A stretch of 21,653 nucleotides of DNA from Geomobilibacter sp964431365 (GTDB taxonomy: Bacteria > Desulfobacterota > Desulfuromonadia > Geobacterales > DSM-12255), in NCBI GenBank assembly GCA_964431365.1, contig CAYSJJ010000066.1, positions 1-21,653 on the forward strand, written 5' to 3'. Below the pieces are notes generated by a model that searched no databases, was not told the DNA's origin, and saw only the letters and a list, made by a program, of their open reading frames with translations. Position 1 is the first letter of the stretch. Every line of letters starts with the position of its first letter. The translations under genes were made by a program, and so were the position numbers. Below are positions 1-7,029 of this stretch, piece after piece.

Positions 1-621
1 CTCCATGGTCAGCCCCCCGCTGCTTGAAGGGAGATGTCCGGTCAGAAGCCGCTCCACGTACTTGCCGATGATGTCGGTCTCGATGTTGACCCGAAAGCCG
101 GGCCTGACAAGCCGAAGCGTCGTCATCTCCGCCGTATGCGGGATGATATTCACGCTGAAACCGTCGCCCGTGACGCTGTTCACGGTCAGGCTGATCCCGT
201 CGATGGCCACCGACCCCTTTTCCACCACGTACCGGGCGTGCTGAGCCGGCATCTGGAAGGAGATCACCAGGTTGCCGGAGAGCTCGCGCAGCCCCGCAAC
301 CGTTGCGACGGTGTCGATGTGGCCGCTCACCAGGTGCCCCCCCAGACGGTCGCCGACCCTGAGCGCCCGCTCCAGGTTGACCGGTGCGCTGCCGGCGAGT
401 CCGCCCAGTGTCGTCCGCTCCAGGCTCTCCGGCGAAACGTCGAAGGTGAGCTCGCCGCTCCCGATGGTAACCACCGTCAGGCAGGCGCCGTTCACCGCCA
501 CCGAATCCCCCAGGGCGATCTCGTTGCACGGCAGCGCAGTGATGACCGTGAGCCGGGCAGCACTCCCCGAACGCTGGAGCCGCACCACCTTTCCCACATC
601 TTCGATCAGACCGGTAAACAT
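1..621 (-). CDS. ribE: Riboflavin synthase alpha chain, partial (3' end beyond left edge)
   Basis: Riboflavin synthase converts two molecules of 6,7-dimethyl-8-ribityllumazine to riboflavin plus the pyrimidine by-product, in the cytoplasm. The protein opens with MFTGLIEDVG, the family signature, and shows the two tandem lumazine-binding barrels: the first has VNGACLTV near residues 44-51 and the second has IDGISLTV, each following a VSGHID-type or KGSVA segment. About 207 codons are visible, close to the full family length of roughly 210-220, so only the tail is missing. The ATG lies inside the last codons of ribD (16-base overlap), implying translational coupling. The family and the start are secure; the C-terminus is not seen. 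Other rib genes probably follow beyond the left edge, but this is inference. Confidence 0.95.
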   Translation of the reverse strand, partial: MFTGLIEDVGKVVRLQRSGSAARLTVITALPCNEIALGDSVAVNGACLTVVTIGSGELTFDVSPESLERTTLGGLAGSAPVNLERALRVGDRLGGHLVSGHIDTVATVAGLRELSGNLVISFQMPAQHARYVVEKGSVAIDGISLTVNSVTGDGFSVNIIPHTAEMTTLRLVRPGFRVNIETDIIGKYVERLLTGHLPSSSGGLTME

Positions 622-1718
622 CGGCGCTCCGGATACCCTGTAACGAGAACGTCGTCGCCCACCCGGGCAATGCGCACCCCGTTCAATGCTATACTCTCCG
701 CCATCATCTCCGCTCCCATGCCGCTGAAGAGCCCGCGCCCCTCGCCGGCAACGAGTTTTGGTGCATAAAAGAACATCACCTTGTCCACCAACCCCTGACG
801 GACAAATTCACCGGCCAGGGTTGCCCCCCCCTCCAGAAGGATCGACTGGACCCCCCTGGCACCCAGGTGCCGAAGCAGGTCGACAAGGTCCACACGGCCG
901 TTACGTTCTTTGCAGACCAGCAGTTCGGCACCGTTGGCACGAAGTGCCGCTCCCCGGTCGCTGCCGTTCACGGTCGTGGCCACCAACGTATCCGCAGTGG
1001 ACTCCTGGTTCAGGACCCGTGCGGTTGCCGGCATCCGGAGGCCGGAATCGACGATCACCCTGAGCGGATCGCGGCCACGCAGATGCCGCACCGTCAACTG
1101 GGGATCGTCGGCCACTACCGTCCCAACCCCCACCATTATCGCATCGACCTGGTCCCTGAGACGGTGCACCAGGCGGCGGGAACGCTCGCCGGTTATCCAC
1201 CGCGAGTCGCCGTTGGCGGTAGCGGTCTTGCCGTCGAGGGTCAGTGCGCTCTTCAGAATGACGAACGGCAGGCCGGTGGTCACCTGTTTCACGAACGACT
1301 CGTTCAGGAGTTGGCACTCCTGCTCACAGATGCCGACCGTCACGGCAATACCAGCCGTTTGCAGGATCTCCATCCCCTTGCCGGCCACCCTGGGATTCGG
1401 GTCGACCATGCCGACGAAAACCCTACCAACGCCGGCAGCCACCAGCGCATCGGCACAGGGAGGGGTCCGGCCGAAATGGGCGCACGGCTCGAGGGTCACG
1501 TAGACATCGGCTCCCCGGGCAAGATCGCCGGCCATCCTCAGGGCGTGAACCTCGGCATGGGGGGTCCCGGCCTTGCGGTGCCACCCCTCACCGACGATTG
1601 ATCCGTCCCTGACGATCACGCAGCCGACCGCGGGATTAGGCGAAGTCCGCCCCACCCCTTTCCGCGCCAGGCTCAAAGCCCGACGCATAAGCCGCTCATG
1701 CGCGCCGGCGCTGCTCAC
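606..1718 (-). CDS. ribD: Bifunctional riboflavin deaminase/reductase RibD
   Basis: RibD performs two successive steps of riboflavin synthesis: deamination of the pyrimidine intermediate, then NADPH-dependent reduction of its ribosyl side chain. The N-terminal deaminase has the zinc site HAE (residues 54-56) and PCAHFGRTPPCA (cysteines 79 and 88). The C-terminal reductase begins around residue 150 (LKSALTLDGKTA) and contains ILLEGGATLAGEF. I place the start at a GTG that overlaps the TGA stop of nrdR (shared bases GTGA), giving 370 residues, the normal family length. The reading frame stays open upstream through nrdR, but that extension is only a shadow. Overlaps with nrdR and ribE on both sides indicate one coupled operon. 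Confidence 0.95.
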   Translation of the reverse strand: MSSAGAHERLMRRALSLARKGVGRTSPNPAVGCVIVRDGSIVGEGWHRKAGTPHAEVHALRMAGDLARGADVYVTLEPCAHFGRTPPCADALVAAGVGRVFVGMVDPNPRVAGKGMEILQTAGIAVTVGICEQECQLLNESFVKQVTTGLPFVILKSALTLDGKTATANGDSRWITGERSRRLVHRLRDQVDAIMVGVGTVVADDPQLTVRHLRGRDPLRVIVDSGLRMPATARVLNQESTADTLVATTVNGSDRGAALRANGAELLVCKERNGRVDLVDLLRHLGARGVQSILLEGGATLAGEFVRQGLVDKVMFFYAPKLVAGEGRGLFSGMGAEMMAESIALNGVRIARVGDDVLVTGYPERRCLPV

Positions 1719-2167
1719 TTCTTCAGCAACTCCTGGAGTTCGACCATGAATTCGTTGATGTCCTTGAACGAACGATAGACCGAGGCGAATCTGACATAGG
1801 CGACCTCGTCCACATCGTGAAGCTCCTTCATGACCCAGGTACCGATGGTGGTGCTCGGAATCTCCCGCTCGCCGCTCTCCTGGAGACGCCCCTCCAGACG
1901 ATCCACCATCTTCTCGATGGCCTCCACCGACACCGGCCGTTTTTCGCAGGCCTTCTTGATGCCGGCGATCACCTTCAACCGGTCGAACGATTCGCGGCGG
2001 CCGTCCTTCTTCTGGACCTGGGGGAGGATCTCCTCGATCCGCTCGTGGGTGGTGAAACGTTTGCCGCACGACTCGCATTCGCGGCGACGGCGGATCGCCG
2101 AACCGTCCTTTTCCGGCCGGGAGTCCACCACCTTGCTGTCGGGCAGGGCACAGAAGGGACACTTCAT
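1715..2167 (-). CDS. nrdR: Transcriptional repressor NrdR
   Basis: NrdR is the ATP/dATP-sensing repressor of ribonucleotide reductase genes. The 150-residue protein has the N-terminal zinc ribbon (CPFC at residues 3-6, CESC at 31-34) with the RRRRECESC signature, then the ATP-cone (PQVQKKDGRRESFDRLK, VYRSFKDI). Length and motif order are those of the family. The ATG overlaps the TGA of the upstream dCMP deaminase gene by four bases (ATGA). Linkage of a dNTP-pool sensor to a dCMP deaminase makes metabolic sense, while association with ribD is a common arrangement in bacteria. NrdR boxes are not expected here, and I found none. Confidence 0.97.
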   Translation of the reverse strand: MKCPFCALPDSKVVDSRPEKDGSAIRRRRECESCGKRFTTHERIEEILPQVQKKDGRRESFDRLKVIAGIKKACEKRPVSVEAIEKMVDRLEGRLQESGEREIPSTTIGTWVMKELHDVDEVAYVRFASVYRSFKDINEFMVELQELLKK

Positions 2168-2634
2168 GGGGTGCCCTCCTCGGCAGGGGGTGGCGTGAAC
2201 GGCTCGACCACCACCCCGGATTCGGCGATCATGCTGGCGGCCAGCTGGTCGGGATAGCCGGTTTCGTAGACGATACGGCGTATGCCGGCATTGATGAGCA
2301 TTTTCGAACAGATGATGCAGGGCATGGTGGTGCAGTAAAGGGTTGCGCCGTTGATGTTGGTCCCGTGCTTGGCGGCCTGGATGATGGCGTTCTGCTCGGC
2401 GTGCAGGCCGCGGCAGAGTTCATGACGCTCACCCGAGGGAATCCCCATCTGTGCCCGCAGGCACCCGACATCCAGGCAGTGGGCCACCCCGGACGGCGCG
2501 CCATTGTACCCGGTGGAGAGGATATTCTTGTCTTTGACCAGTACGGCCCCAACCTGCCGGCGCAGACAGGTCGAACGCCGGGCCACCAGATGGGTTATCT
2601 CCATGAAATATTCATCCCAGGAGGGACGGGACAT
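2164..2634 (-). CDS. dCMP deaminase (ComEB-type cytidine/deoxycytidylate deaminase)
   Basis: This protein probably deaminates dCMP to dUMP, feeding dTMP synthesis. The 156-residue protein carries the zinc-dependent deaminase motifs HAE (residues 78-80) and PCIIC (105-109), plus the conserved STCLRRQVGA and GYNGAPSG segments typical of ComEB/dCMP deaminases. The chosen ATG has an AAGGAG ribosome site a few bases upstream; an in-frame ATG at 2673 is rejected because it would lie upstream of the predicted transcription start (near 2655). It is the first gene of the operon leading to nrdR, ribD and ribE. The family is sure. The exact substrate is inferred from similarity of motifs. Confidence 0.93.
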   Translation of the reverse strand: MSRPSWDEYFMEITHLVARRSTCLRRQVGAVLVKDKNILSTGYNGAPSGVAHCLDVGCLRAQMGIPSGERHELCRGLHAEQNAIIQAAKHGTNINGATLYCTTMPCIICSKMLINAGIRRIVYETGYPDQLAASMIAESGVVVEPFTPPPAEEGTP

Positions 2635-2661
2635 GGCAGGCTCCTTGAAAAATAGTTTTTC

Positions 2662-2690
2662 ACCATACCCCATCGGGCCTGAGCGGTCAA
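2662..2690 (-). promoter_or_regulatory. Sigma-70 promoter of the deaminase-nrdR-ribD-ribE operon
   Basis: Read on the minus strand: -35 TTGACC, 17-base spacer, -10 TATGGT. The predicted start is near 2655, about 20 bases before the deaminase ATG, leaving room only for the AAGGAG ribosome site. It lies back-to-back with the plus-strand promoter at 2712-2740. Confidence 0.7.
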
Positions 2691-2711
2691 GAAACTCGCA
2701 CGGAAGTGATG

Positions 2712-2740
2712 TTGACAGCTCTCCACCGGACGGCTACTAT
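2712..2740 (+). promoter_or_regulatory. Sigma-70 promoter of the HD-crp operon
   Basis: A consensus -35 TTGACA is followed by a 17-base spacer and -10 TACTAT. Predicted transcription starts near 2747. This excludes the upstream in-frame GTG at 2706 and supports the GTG at 2775 as the true start of the following gene. Confidence 0.75.
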
Positions 2741-2774
2741 ACAGCACGGCAGAGTGTACAACGGAGTGACGACA

Positions 2775-3326
2775 GTGGACCCTATTTCCCTGCTGCAGAA
2801 ATACTTCCCCGACCGGGAGGCGTTCAGGATCGTCCTGGAACACAGCCGCCTGGTGGCGGACAAGGCCCTGCAGCTGGCCCGCAACCATCCGGACGCTGCC
2901 ACCCTCGACCTCGCGTTCATCGAAGAAGCGGCACTTCTCCACGACATCGGCATCTGCCGCACCAGCGCGGCGGGCATCGGCTGTCACGGCCCTCACCCCT
3001 ATATCCTTCACGGCATCCTTGGCCGGGAGATCCTGGAAGCGGAAGGTCTTCCCGACCATGCCCTGGTCTGCGAACGCCACATCGGCGTCGGGCTGACCGC
3101 TGCCGACGTTGCGGCCCAGGGGCTCCCCCTTCCGGAGAGAGACATGACGCCGACTACCGGCGAGGAACGGATTATCTGTCTTGCGGACCTGTTTTATTCC
3201 AAAAAAACAGGAAAGCTGGGGTTGGAAAAACAGGTCGACACGGTCCGTCAGGAGATCGGTCGACACGGCCTCCACAAGGTAGCCATCTTCGACTCCTGGG
3301 TGGCGGAATTCAGCACATGGCCATGA
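2775..3326 (+). CDS. HD-domain phosphohydrolase (small, HDIG type)
   Basis: This is a metal-dependent phosphohydrolase of the HD superfamily, 183 residues long. The visible metal ligands are H23, the H56-D57 pair in LLHDIG and D138 in CLADLF, with further histidines H79 and H102 that could bind a second metal. There is no GYP motif, no sensor domain and no membrane segment, so it is a stand-alone cytoplasmic enzyme. I chose the GTG at 2775 because GGAG lies eight bases upstream and because a strong promoter (2712-2740) lies downstream of the longer alternative starts. Its stop overlaps the start of the Crp/Fnr-type regulator, so the two are probably co-translated. The substrate is unknown; a nucleotide is plausible for the superfamily but is not shown by the sequence. 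Confidence 0.85.
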   Translation: MDPISLLQKYFPDREAFRIVLEHSRLVADKALQLARNHPDAATLDLAFIEEAALLHDIGICRTSAAGIGCHGPHPYILHGILGREILEAEGLPDHALVCERHIGVGLTAADVAAQGLPLPERDMTPTTGEERIICLADLFYSKKTGKLGLEKQVDTVRQEIGRHGLHKVAIFDSWVAEFSTWP

Positions 3327-4000
3327 GACCGGGTTCAGGACACGGCAGACAGCCTCTCTCCTTTCTCCCCTTCCTGCGGCATCTTCCCGACGATCGGCTG
3401 AACGAGCTCGGCAATTGCATCAGGACCCGCCACTACGCAAGAAACCAGGTAATCCTCCATGCCGAGGAAACTGACCTCTACATGTACATCATAACCGCCG
3501 GTACGGTTAAGGTGGTGCAGTCCAGCGACAAAGGGAAGGAATCGATCCTTGCTATCCACAAGCGGGGGGACTTTTTCGGTGAGATGGGGCTCCTGGACGG
3601 CCAGACATCACCGGCAACCGTCATTGCCCTTGAAGAAACCGTCCTGGCACTGGTCAGCAAGGACGATTTTCACGACCTCTTCCTGGCAGACCCGACGATC
3701 AGCCGGCAGATCATCGTCTTCCTCTGCAACCGACTGCGTGATTCCTGGCTCATGCGCCAGGTGCAGAGCGCCGGTAGCGCCGAAGAGCGAATTCTTGCCT
3801 TGCTGCGGCATATGGCGGAGCGACACGGTGTCAGGGACCAGCGGGGCACCATCCTGACCATGCGGCTGACCCATCAGGAAATCGCCGAATTCGTCTCCCT
3901 CTCCCGGGAAACCGTCAGCCGCCTGATGACGCGACTGACGCAGAACGGAGCGATTGAGACGCTCCCAGGCAAGAAAGTCCTTCTACGGAATTTTTTTTGA
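3317..4000 (+). CDS. Crp/Fnr-family transcriptional regulator
   Basis: The 227-residue regulator has an N-terminal cyclic-nucleotide-binding-like barrel (about residues 15-125), a dimerisation helix (about 125-150) and a C-terminal winged helix. The recognition helix SRETVSRLM keeps Arg197, Glu198 and Arg202, equivalent to the three CRP residues that read TGTGA. In the phosphate-binding cassette GEMGLLDGQTSPATV, the position of the CRP phosphate-binding Arg holds Ser and the following Ser is Pro, so cAMP binding is doubtful. No Fnr-type cysteine cluster is present. ATGs at 3317 and 3323 are both possible; the latter would give a four-base ATGA overlap with the HD gene. A matching palindrome lies just downstream at 4013-4030. 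Confidence 0.93.
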   Translation: MAMRPGSGHGRQPLSFLPFLRHLPDDRLNELGNCIRTRHYARNQVILHAEETDLYMYIITAGTVKVVQSSDKGKESILAIHKRGDFFGEMGLLDGQTSPATVIALEETVLALVSKDDFHDLFLADPTISRQIIVFLCNRLRDSWLMRQVQSAGSAEERILALLRHMAERHGVRDQRGTILTMRLTHQEIAEFVSLSRETVSRLMTRLTQNGAIETLPGKKVLLRNFF

Positions 4001-4012
4001 CACCTGGCAAAA

Positions 4013-4030
4013 TTGTGAGAATAGACACAA
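4013..4030 (+). promoter_or_regulatory. CRP-type operator palindrome upstream of the riboswitch
   Basis: TTGTG, eight bases, CACAA form an inverted repeat. Written in CRP form it is TGTGA-N6-ACACA, one base away from the TGTGA-N6-TCACA consensus. It starts 13 bases after the stop of the Crp/Fnr-type gene, whose recognition helix retains the residues that read this half-site. A weak -10 (TAAGAT, 4052-4057, or TATAAA, 4058-4063) without a good -35 lies downstream, which would put the palindrome about 42-49 bases before the start. That is roughly a class II activator position. The assignment to this regulator is inferred. Confidence 0.55.
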
Positions 4031-4051
4031 AGTTATTTCCTCATCATTCCG

Positions 4052-4063
4052 TAAGATTATAAA
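4052..4063 (+). promoter_or_regulatory. Candidate -10 region for the riboswitch-protease transcript
   Basis: An AT-rich stretch containing TAAGAT and TATAAA lies 20-30 bases before the aptamer. No good -35 is found at the proper distance, which would fit an activator-dependent promoter. A TTGACA at 3997-4002 overlapping the crp stop is an alternative -35, but its -10 partner (AATAGA) is poor and would be covered by the palindrome. Confidence 0.3.
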
Positions 4064-4082
4064 TGTAATAACAGAACAAGTC

Positions 4083-4171
4083 GTTTCCGAACGGGTAAAC
4101 CTCGGGTAACCGGGGGACACAAAGCCACGGGTCCTGCACAGAAGGCAGGATAGCCGGGTTGCCGAAGAAAC
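4083..4171 (+). ncRNA. GEMM-I (cyclic di-GMP-I type) riboswitch aptamer
   Basis: The fold matches the GEMM-I aptamer element by element. The outer stem P1 is GTTTC (4083-4087) with GAAAC (4167-4171). CGGGTAAACC leads into the hairpin CCTCGG-GTAA-CCGGGG (4100-4115) with a GNRA tetraloop. Then come the invariant-type GACACAAAGCC (4116-4126), a third arm CCTGC/GCAGG (4133-4137 with 4145-4149) closed by CGG/CCG, and TAGCCGGGTTGCCG. The position equivalent to G20 of the Vibrio Vc2 aptamer appears to be G4095. This favours c-di-GMP over cyclic AMP-GMP, since Geobacter cGAMP-type variants are reported to carry A there. The switch precedes the S8 protease gene. Ligand choice is inference. Confidence 0.88.
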
Positions 4172-4211
4172 AGGGTCTACCTCCCGACTTTCTCCGGTGC
4201 CCTGTTTTATT
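4169..4211 (+). terminator. Intrinsic terminator, expression platform of the GEMM riboswitch
   Basis: AACAGGG (4169-4175) pairs with CCCTGTT (4200-4206), followed by a T-rich run ending at 4211. The loop can extend the stem by ACC/GGT. The first three bases of the stem (4169-4171) also form the 3' end of aptamer stem P1, so aptamer closure and terminator are competing folds. An alternative hairpin GGTGCC/GGCACC (4196-4201 with 4214-4219) would also break the terminator. The simplest reading is a ligand-induced ON switch. Confidence 0.7.
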
Positions 4212-4241
4212 AAGGCACCTGGAAAACAAATGGGGGTAGAC

Positions 4242-5999
4242 ATGAAAGCACCATCCAGCAAAATCTTGTCAGCACTTCTTCTCGCCGGTCTCACAATCTT
4301 CACTTCCCAATACTCCCAGGCAACCGCTCCTGAGGCAAAATTTGTCGAGGATGAACTCCTCGTACAGATAACACCCGGAGCTCCCAACGAGAAGGTCCTG
4401 AAGGCGTTTGCCGATGAAGGGGTCTCTATTGCAGGGGAAATCCCGCAATTGAATATCAAACGAATCAAGGTACCCTCGCACCTGCGGGAGGGGGCCAGGA
4501 AAAACTTTTCCGCAAACCCTCACTTCAAGTTCGCCGAGCCAAATTACATTGCCGATCCGACCACTACCCCGGACGATCCCTCATTCGCTTCACAGTGGCA
4601 CCTTCCCAAAATTTCCGCACCTATGGCATGGGATGCCGTGACCGGCTCCTCCACTGTAGACATTGCCATTGCCGATTCCGGCGTCGACCCGACCCATCCG
4701 GACTTGGCCGGAAAACTGATCCCTGGCTACAACTTCTATGACAACAATAACGACACACGTGACGTCTTTGGTCATGGCACGAAGGTCGCCGGAGCGGCTG
4801 CAGCAATCGGAAACAACGGGATCGGCGTTTCCGGCGTCGCATGGAGCAATCCCATCATGCCGCTCAGGGTTAGCGATACTGCAGGGTACGCATACTATTC
4901 CACTATGGCCGACGCAATTATCTACGCCGCTGACCACGGGGTCCGCATTGTGAATCTGAGTTTTGGCGGGACCAGCAGTTCATCGACACTGCAGAGCGCA
5001 ATCGACTACGCCTGGAACAAGGGAACCATAGTCTTTGCCTCGGCCGGCAACAGCAATGTCATCACACTGACCTACCCTGCAGCGTGCAACCACGCGGTTG
5101 CTGTTGCCGCCACGGACTCCGCCGACAGGAAGGCGAGTTTCTCCAACTACGGCAGTTGGATAACCGTCTCGGCACCAGGGGCGGGCATCTACACCACAGC
5201 CAACGGAGGAGCCTATGCCTCGGTCAGCGGCACCTCGTTCTCATCGCCAATCACCGCCGGTGTTGCGGCTCTCATACTGTCGGTCAATCCGCTCCTCAGT
5301 GCCCAACAGGTGGTCGATATCCTCAAGCAGAACACCGATGACCTGGGTACTGCCGGGTTCGACCAGTACTTCGGCTATGGCCGGGTGAACGCCGCGAAAA
5401 CCGTTGCGTCAGCCCTGACGACCGTTGCGACCACGGACACCCAGCCACCAACGGTCAGCATCTCGTCACCAGGCAATGGCTCCACCGTCAAAGGGATCGT
5501 AACGGTAACCGTAGCTGCTGCCGACAACTATGGCGTGACCAAGGTGGACCTGCTGCTCGACGGGGCTCTGTTGGCCAGCGACACATCCGCCCCCTATACG
5601 TTCAGTTGGGACAGCGCCACGCTGGCCGACGGCAAACACACCCTTGAAAGCAGGGCTTACGATGCGGCCGGCAACTCGGCTTCATCGGCAGTTGTCGGCG
5701 TGACCACCCAGAATGCTCTGGATACAATTCCTCCCACCATCTACATTTTCTCCCCCCTCAACGGTAGTTCGATTACCCGCCTGCGCAAGACTGCCGTGAG
5801 TGCCTCGGCAACTGACGACACGGCCGTCAGTAGACTGGAACTCTACATCGACGGCGTTCTCAAGAGCACAGTCGCCGGAAGCGCGCTCTACTGGAGTTGG
5901 GACCTCCGCAACGTCACCACCGGCAGTCACGCAATCATGATCAAGGCGTTTGATACTGCTGGCAACAGTTCCTCCGCAACAAGCATCGTGCAACGTTAA
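4242..5999 (+). CDS. Secreted subtilisin-like serine protease (S8) with two Ig-like C-terminal domains
   Basis: The 585-residue precursor has a signal peptide (cleavage probably after SQA, about residue 27), an I9-like propeptide (about 28-105), an S8 catalytic domain (about 115-395) and two C-terminal Ig-like beta-sandwich repeats starting at PPTVSISSP (about 402) and PPTIYIFSP (about 505). The catalytic triad is complete: D145 in IADSGVD, H178 in FGHGT, S332 in SGTSFSSP; the oxyanion asparagine is N270 in ASAGN. The ATG has a GGGGG ribosome site five bases upstream. Expression is expected to be controlled by the GEMM riboswitch and possibly by the CRP-like palindrome. It probably acts outside the cell or on the surface; the substrate is unknown. 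A strong bidirectional terminator follows. Confidence 0.95.
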   Translation: MKAPSSKILSALLLAGLTIFTSQYSQATAPEAKFVEDELLVQITPGAPNEKVLKAFADEGVSIAGEIPQLNIKRIKVPSHLREGARKNFSANPHFKFAEPNYIADPTTTPDDPSFASQWHLPKISAPMAWDAVTGSSTVDIAIADSGVDPTHPDLAGKLIPGYNFYDNNNDTRDVFGHGTKVAGAAAAIGNNGIGVSGVAWSNPIMPLRVSDTAGYAYYSTMADAIIYAADHGVRIVNLSFGGTSSSSTLQSAIDYAWNKGTIVFASAGNSNVITLTYPAACNHAVAVAATDSADRKASFSNYGSWITVSAPGAGIYTTANGGAYASVSGTSFSSPITAGVAALILSVNPLLSAQQVVDILKQNTDDLGTAGFDQYFGYGRVNAAKTVASALTTVATTDTQPPTVSISSPGNGSTVKGIVTVTVAAADNYGVTKVDLLLDGALLASDTSAPYTFSWDSATLADGKHTLESRAYDAAGNSASSAVVGVTTQNALDTIPPTIYIFSPLNGSSITRLRKTAVSASATDDTAVSRLELYIDGVLKSTVAGSALYWSWDLRNVTTGSHAIMIKAFDTAGNSSSATSIVQR

Positions 6000-6018
6000 A
6001 AAACCTCCGCCAAATAAC

Positions 6019-6050
6019 AAAAGGGGCTGACCATATGGCCAGCCCCTTTT
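6019..6050. terminator. Bidirectional intrinsic terminator
   Basis: AAAAGGGGCTG (6019-6029) pairs perfectly with CAGCCCCTTTT (6040-6050), with a palindromic CCATATGG in the loop. A-rich and T-rich flanks make it work in both directions, ending both the protease transcript and the convergent PEP-CTERM transcript. Confidence 0.9.
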
Positions 6051-6072
6051 GTTTGTGCGTATGATGCTCGCC

Positions 6073-6766
6073 CTAGCTGCGCCGCGACCGACCGTACAAT
6101 CCCAGTGCCGCCATTCCCAACCCCATCAGTGCAATTGTGCCCGGTTCGGGAACCGGGGTGGTATCCGTGGACCCGGCACCACCATTATTGCCGCCACCTA
6201 TGATAACGACATCTTCTGGTTTAGTCAGTGTAATAGTAGCTGTAAGGTTAAGATGATTGTCACCATTTGTGTTCGCTTGTTTATTAAGTTCCCCATTTGC
6301 ATCATTGAAGATCAATTGATACTTGCCACCATTGCCAAACAGGACTTCTGAAACCGTGTTATTGAAATCTACGGTAACATTGGCCTTATTATTATTGACC
6401 CTCGCAGCTGCAAGATATTTCGACAGCGTTCCATCGGCGTTGTAAGCAGGGGTTGGCGGCATGATCTTAAAATTTACACCGAATATGTCGTCCATATCAG
6501 TCGCAAGAGAANNNNNNNNNNNNNNNNNNNNNNNNNNNNNNNNNNNNNNCGCCATAGGTAAAAGTCCAAGAAGACCCGACTGTTGAAAGATCACCTGATT
6601 GTAGCGAAGAGGTATTAGGGGACACCATCCACTGCAATGCCCCCTCACTACTGCCTGTCATTGCAAACTGCACATCGCTCACCGTGAAGGTCACAGCTTG
6701 CGCCACATTCAGGGTGGCAAAGACCACCATTGCCGCCAGTGCCAGGATAACTCTTTTCGCTTTCAT
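6073..6766 (-). CDS. PEP-CTERM sorting-domain protein, interrupted by an assembly gap
   Basis: This is an exported protein with a C-terminal exosortase sorting signal. The 5' part starts at 6766 with GGAGG seven bases upstream and encodes a signal peptide ending near AQA (residue 24). The 3' part ends with VPEPGT, a hydrophobic helix and a basic RSRRS tail, the classic PEP-CTERM tripartite signal. It is preceded by a Gly/Asn-rich linker. Between them lie 38 N. The two halves are in different frames as drawn: an uninterrupted gene needs a gap length of 1 modulo 3, and 38 does not fit, so the N count is probably only an estimate. About 217 residues are visible. The middle shows beta-rich sequence with no recognised catalytic motif. 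No exosortase gene is in the window. Confidence 0.85.
6512..6549. other. Assembly gap (38 N)
   Basis: Thirty-eight undetermined bases lie inside the PEP-CTERM gene. Frame analysis of the flanks shows the true length cannot be 38 if the gene is intact; it must leave remainder 1 when divided by 3. Confidence 0.98.
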
Positions 6767-6831
6767 TTTCGCGCCTCCAATTTATCTTTTACGTAGTGGG
6801 TTTGTTCACGGACAGCCCTTCTGTCCAGCAA

Positions 6832-6848
6832 AGCAACAATTGCGCCAA
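6832..6848 (-). promoter_or_regulatory. Sigma-54 (-24/-12) promoter of the PEP-CTERM gene
   Basis: On the minus strand, TTGGCGCAATTGTTGCT has the GG and GC dinucleotides exactly 12 bases apart, matching the TGGCAC-N5-TTGC consensus apart from one A-to-G change. The predicted start is near 6822, leaving a 5' leader of about 56 bases with GGAGG before the ATG. PEP-CTERM genes are often RpoN-dependent, through PrsK/PrsR-type regulators, which supports the call. Confidence 0.72.
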
Positions 6849-6916
6849 TCCCAAAACGACCCGAATTCATTAAAACGCACCCCTGCCCCGCAACCCATTT
6901 TTTGAATATGTAAAAT

Positions 6917-6932
6917 TTTTCGACAGCGAAAA
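6917..6932. promoter_or_regulatory. Inverted repeat, candidate upstream activator site
   Basis: TTTTCG, four bases, CGAAAA form a perfect inverted repeat centred about 100 bases upstream of the start predicted from the sigma-54 promoter. That is a usual place for a bound enhancer-type activator. The role is inferred from position and symmetry only. Confidence 0.35.
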
Positions 6933-7029
6933 GATTAGCATTTATCAACACTTCCCAAACAATATTTAGTGCTCAACCTTGGGCAAACATGGTATAAACC
7001 TTCACAATAAATCCTGGCAGGAAACGAAC

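Noticed and set aside
1719..2162. Upstream extension of the ribD frame
   Set aside because: It overlaps nrdR in another frame; RibD homology begins at the GTG at 1718.
2504..3316. Upstream extension of the Crp/Fnr-type reading frame
   Set aside because: The extension runs through the HD gene in another frame, is low-complexity Pro/Arg-rich, and the family length is reached from 3317.
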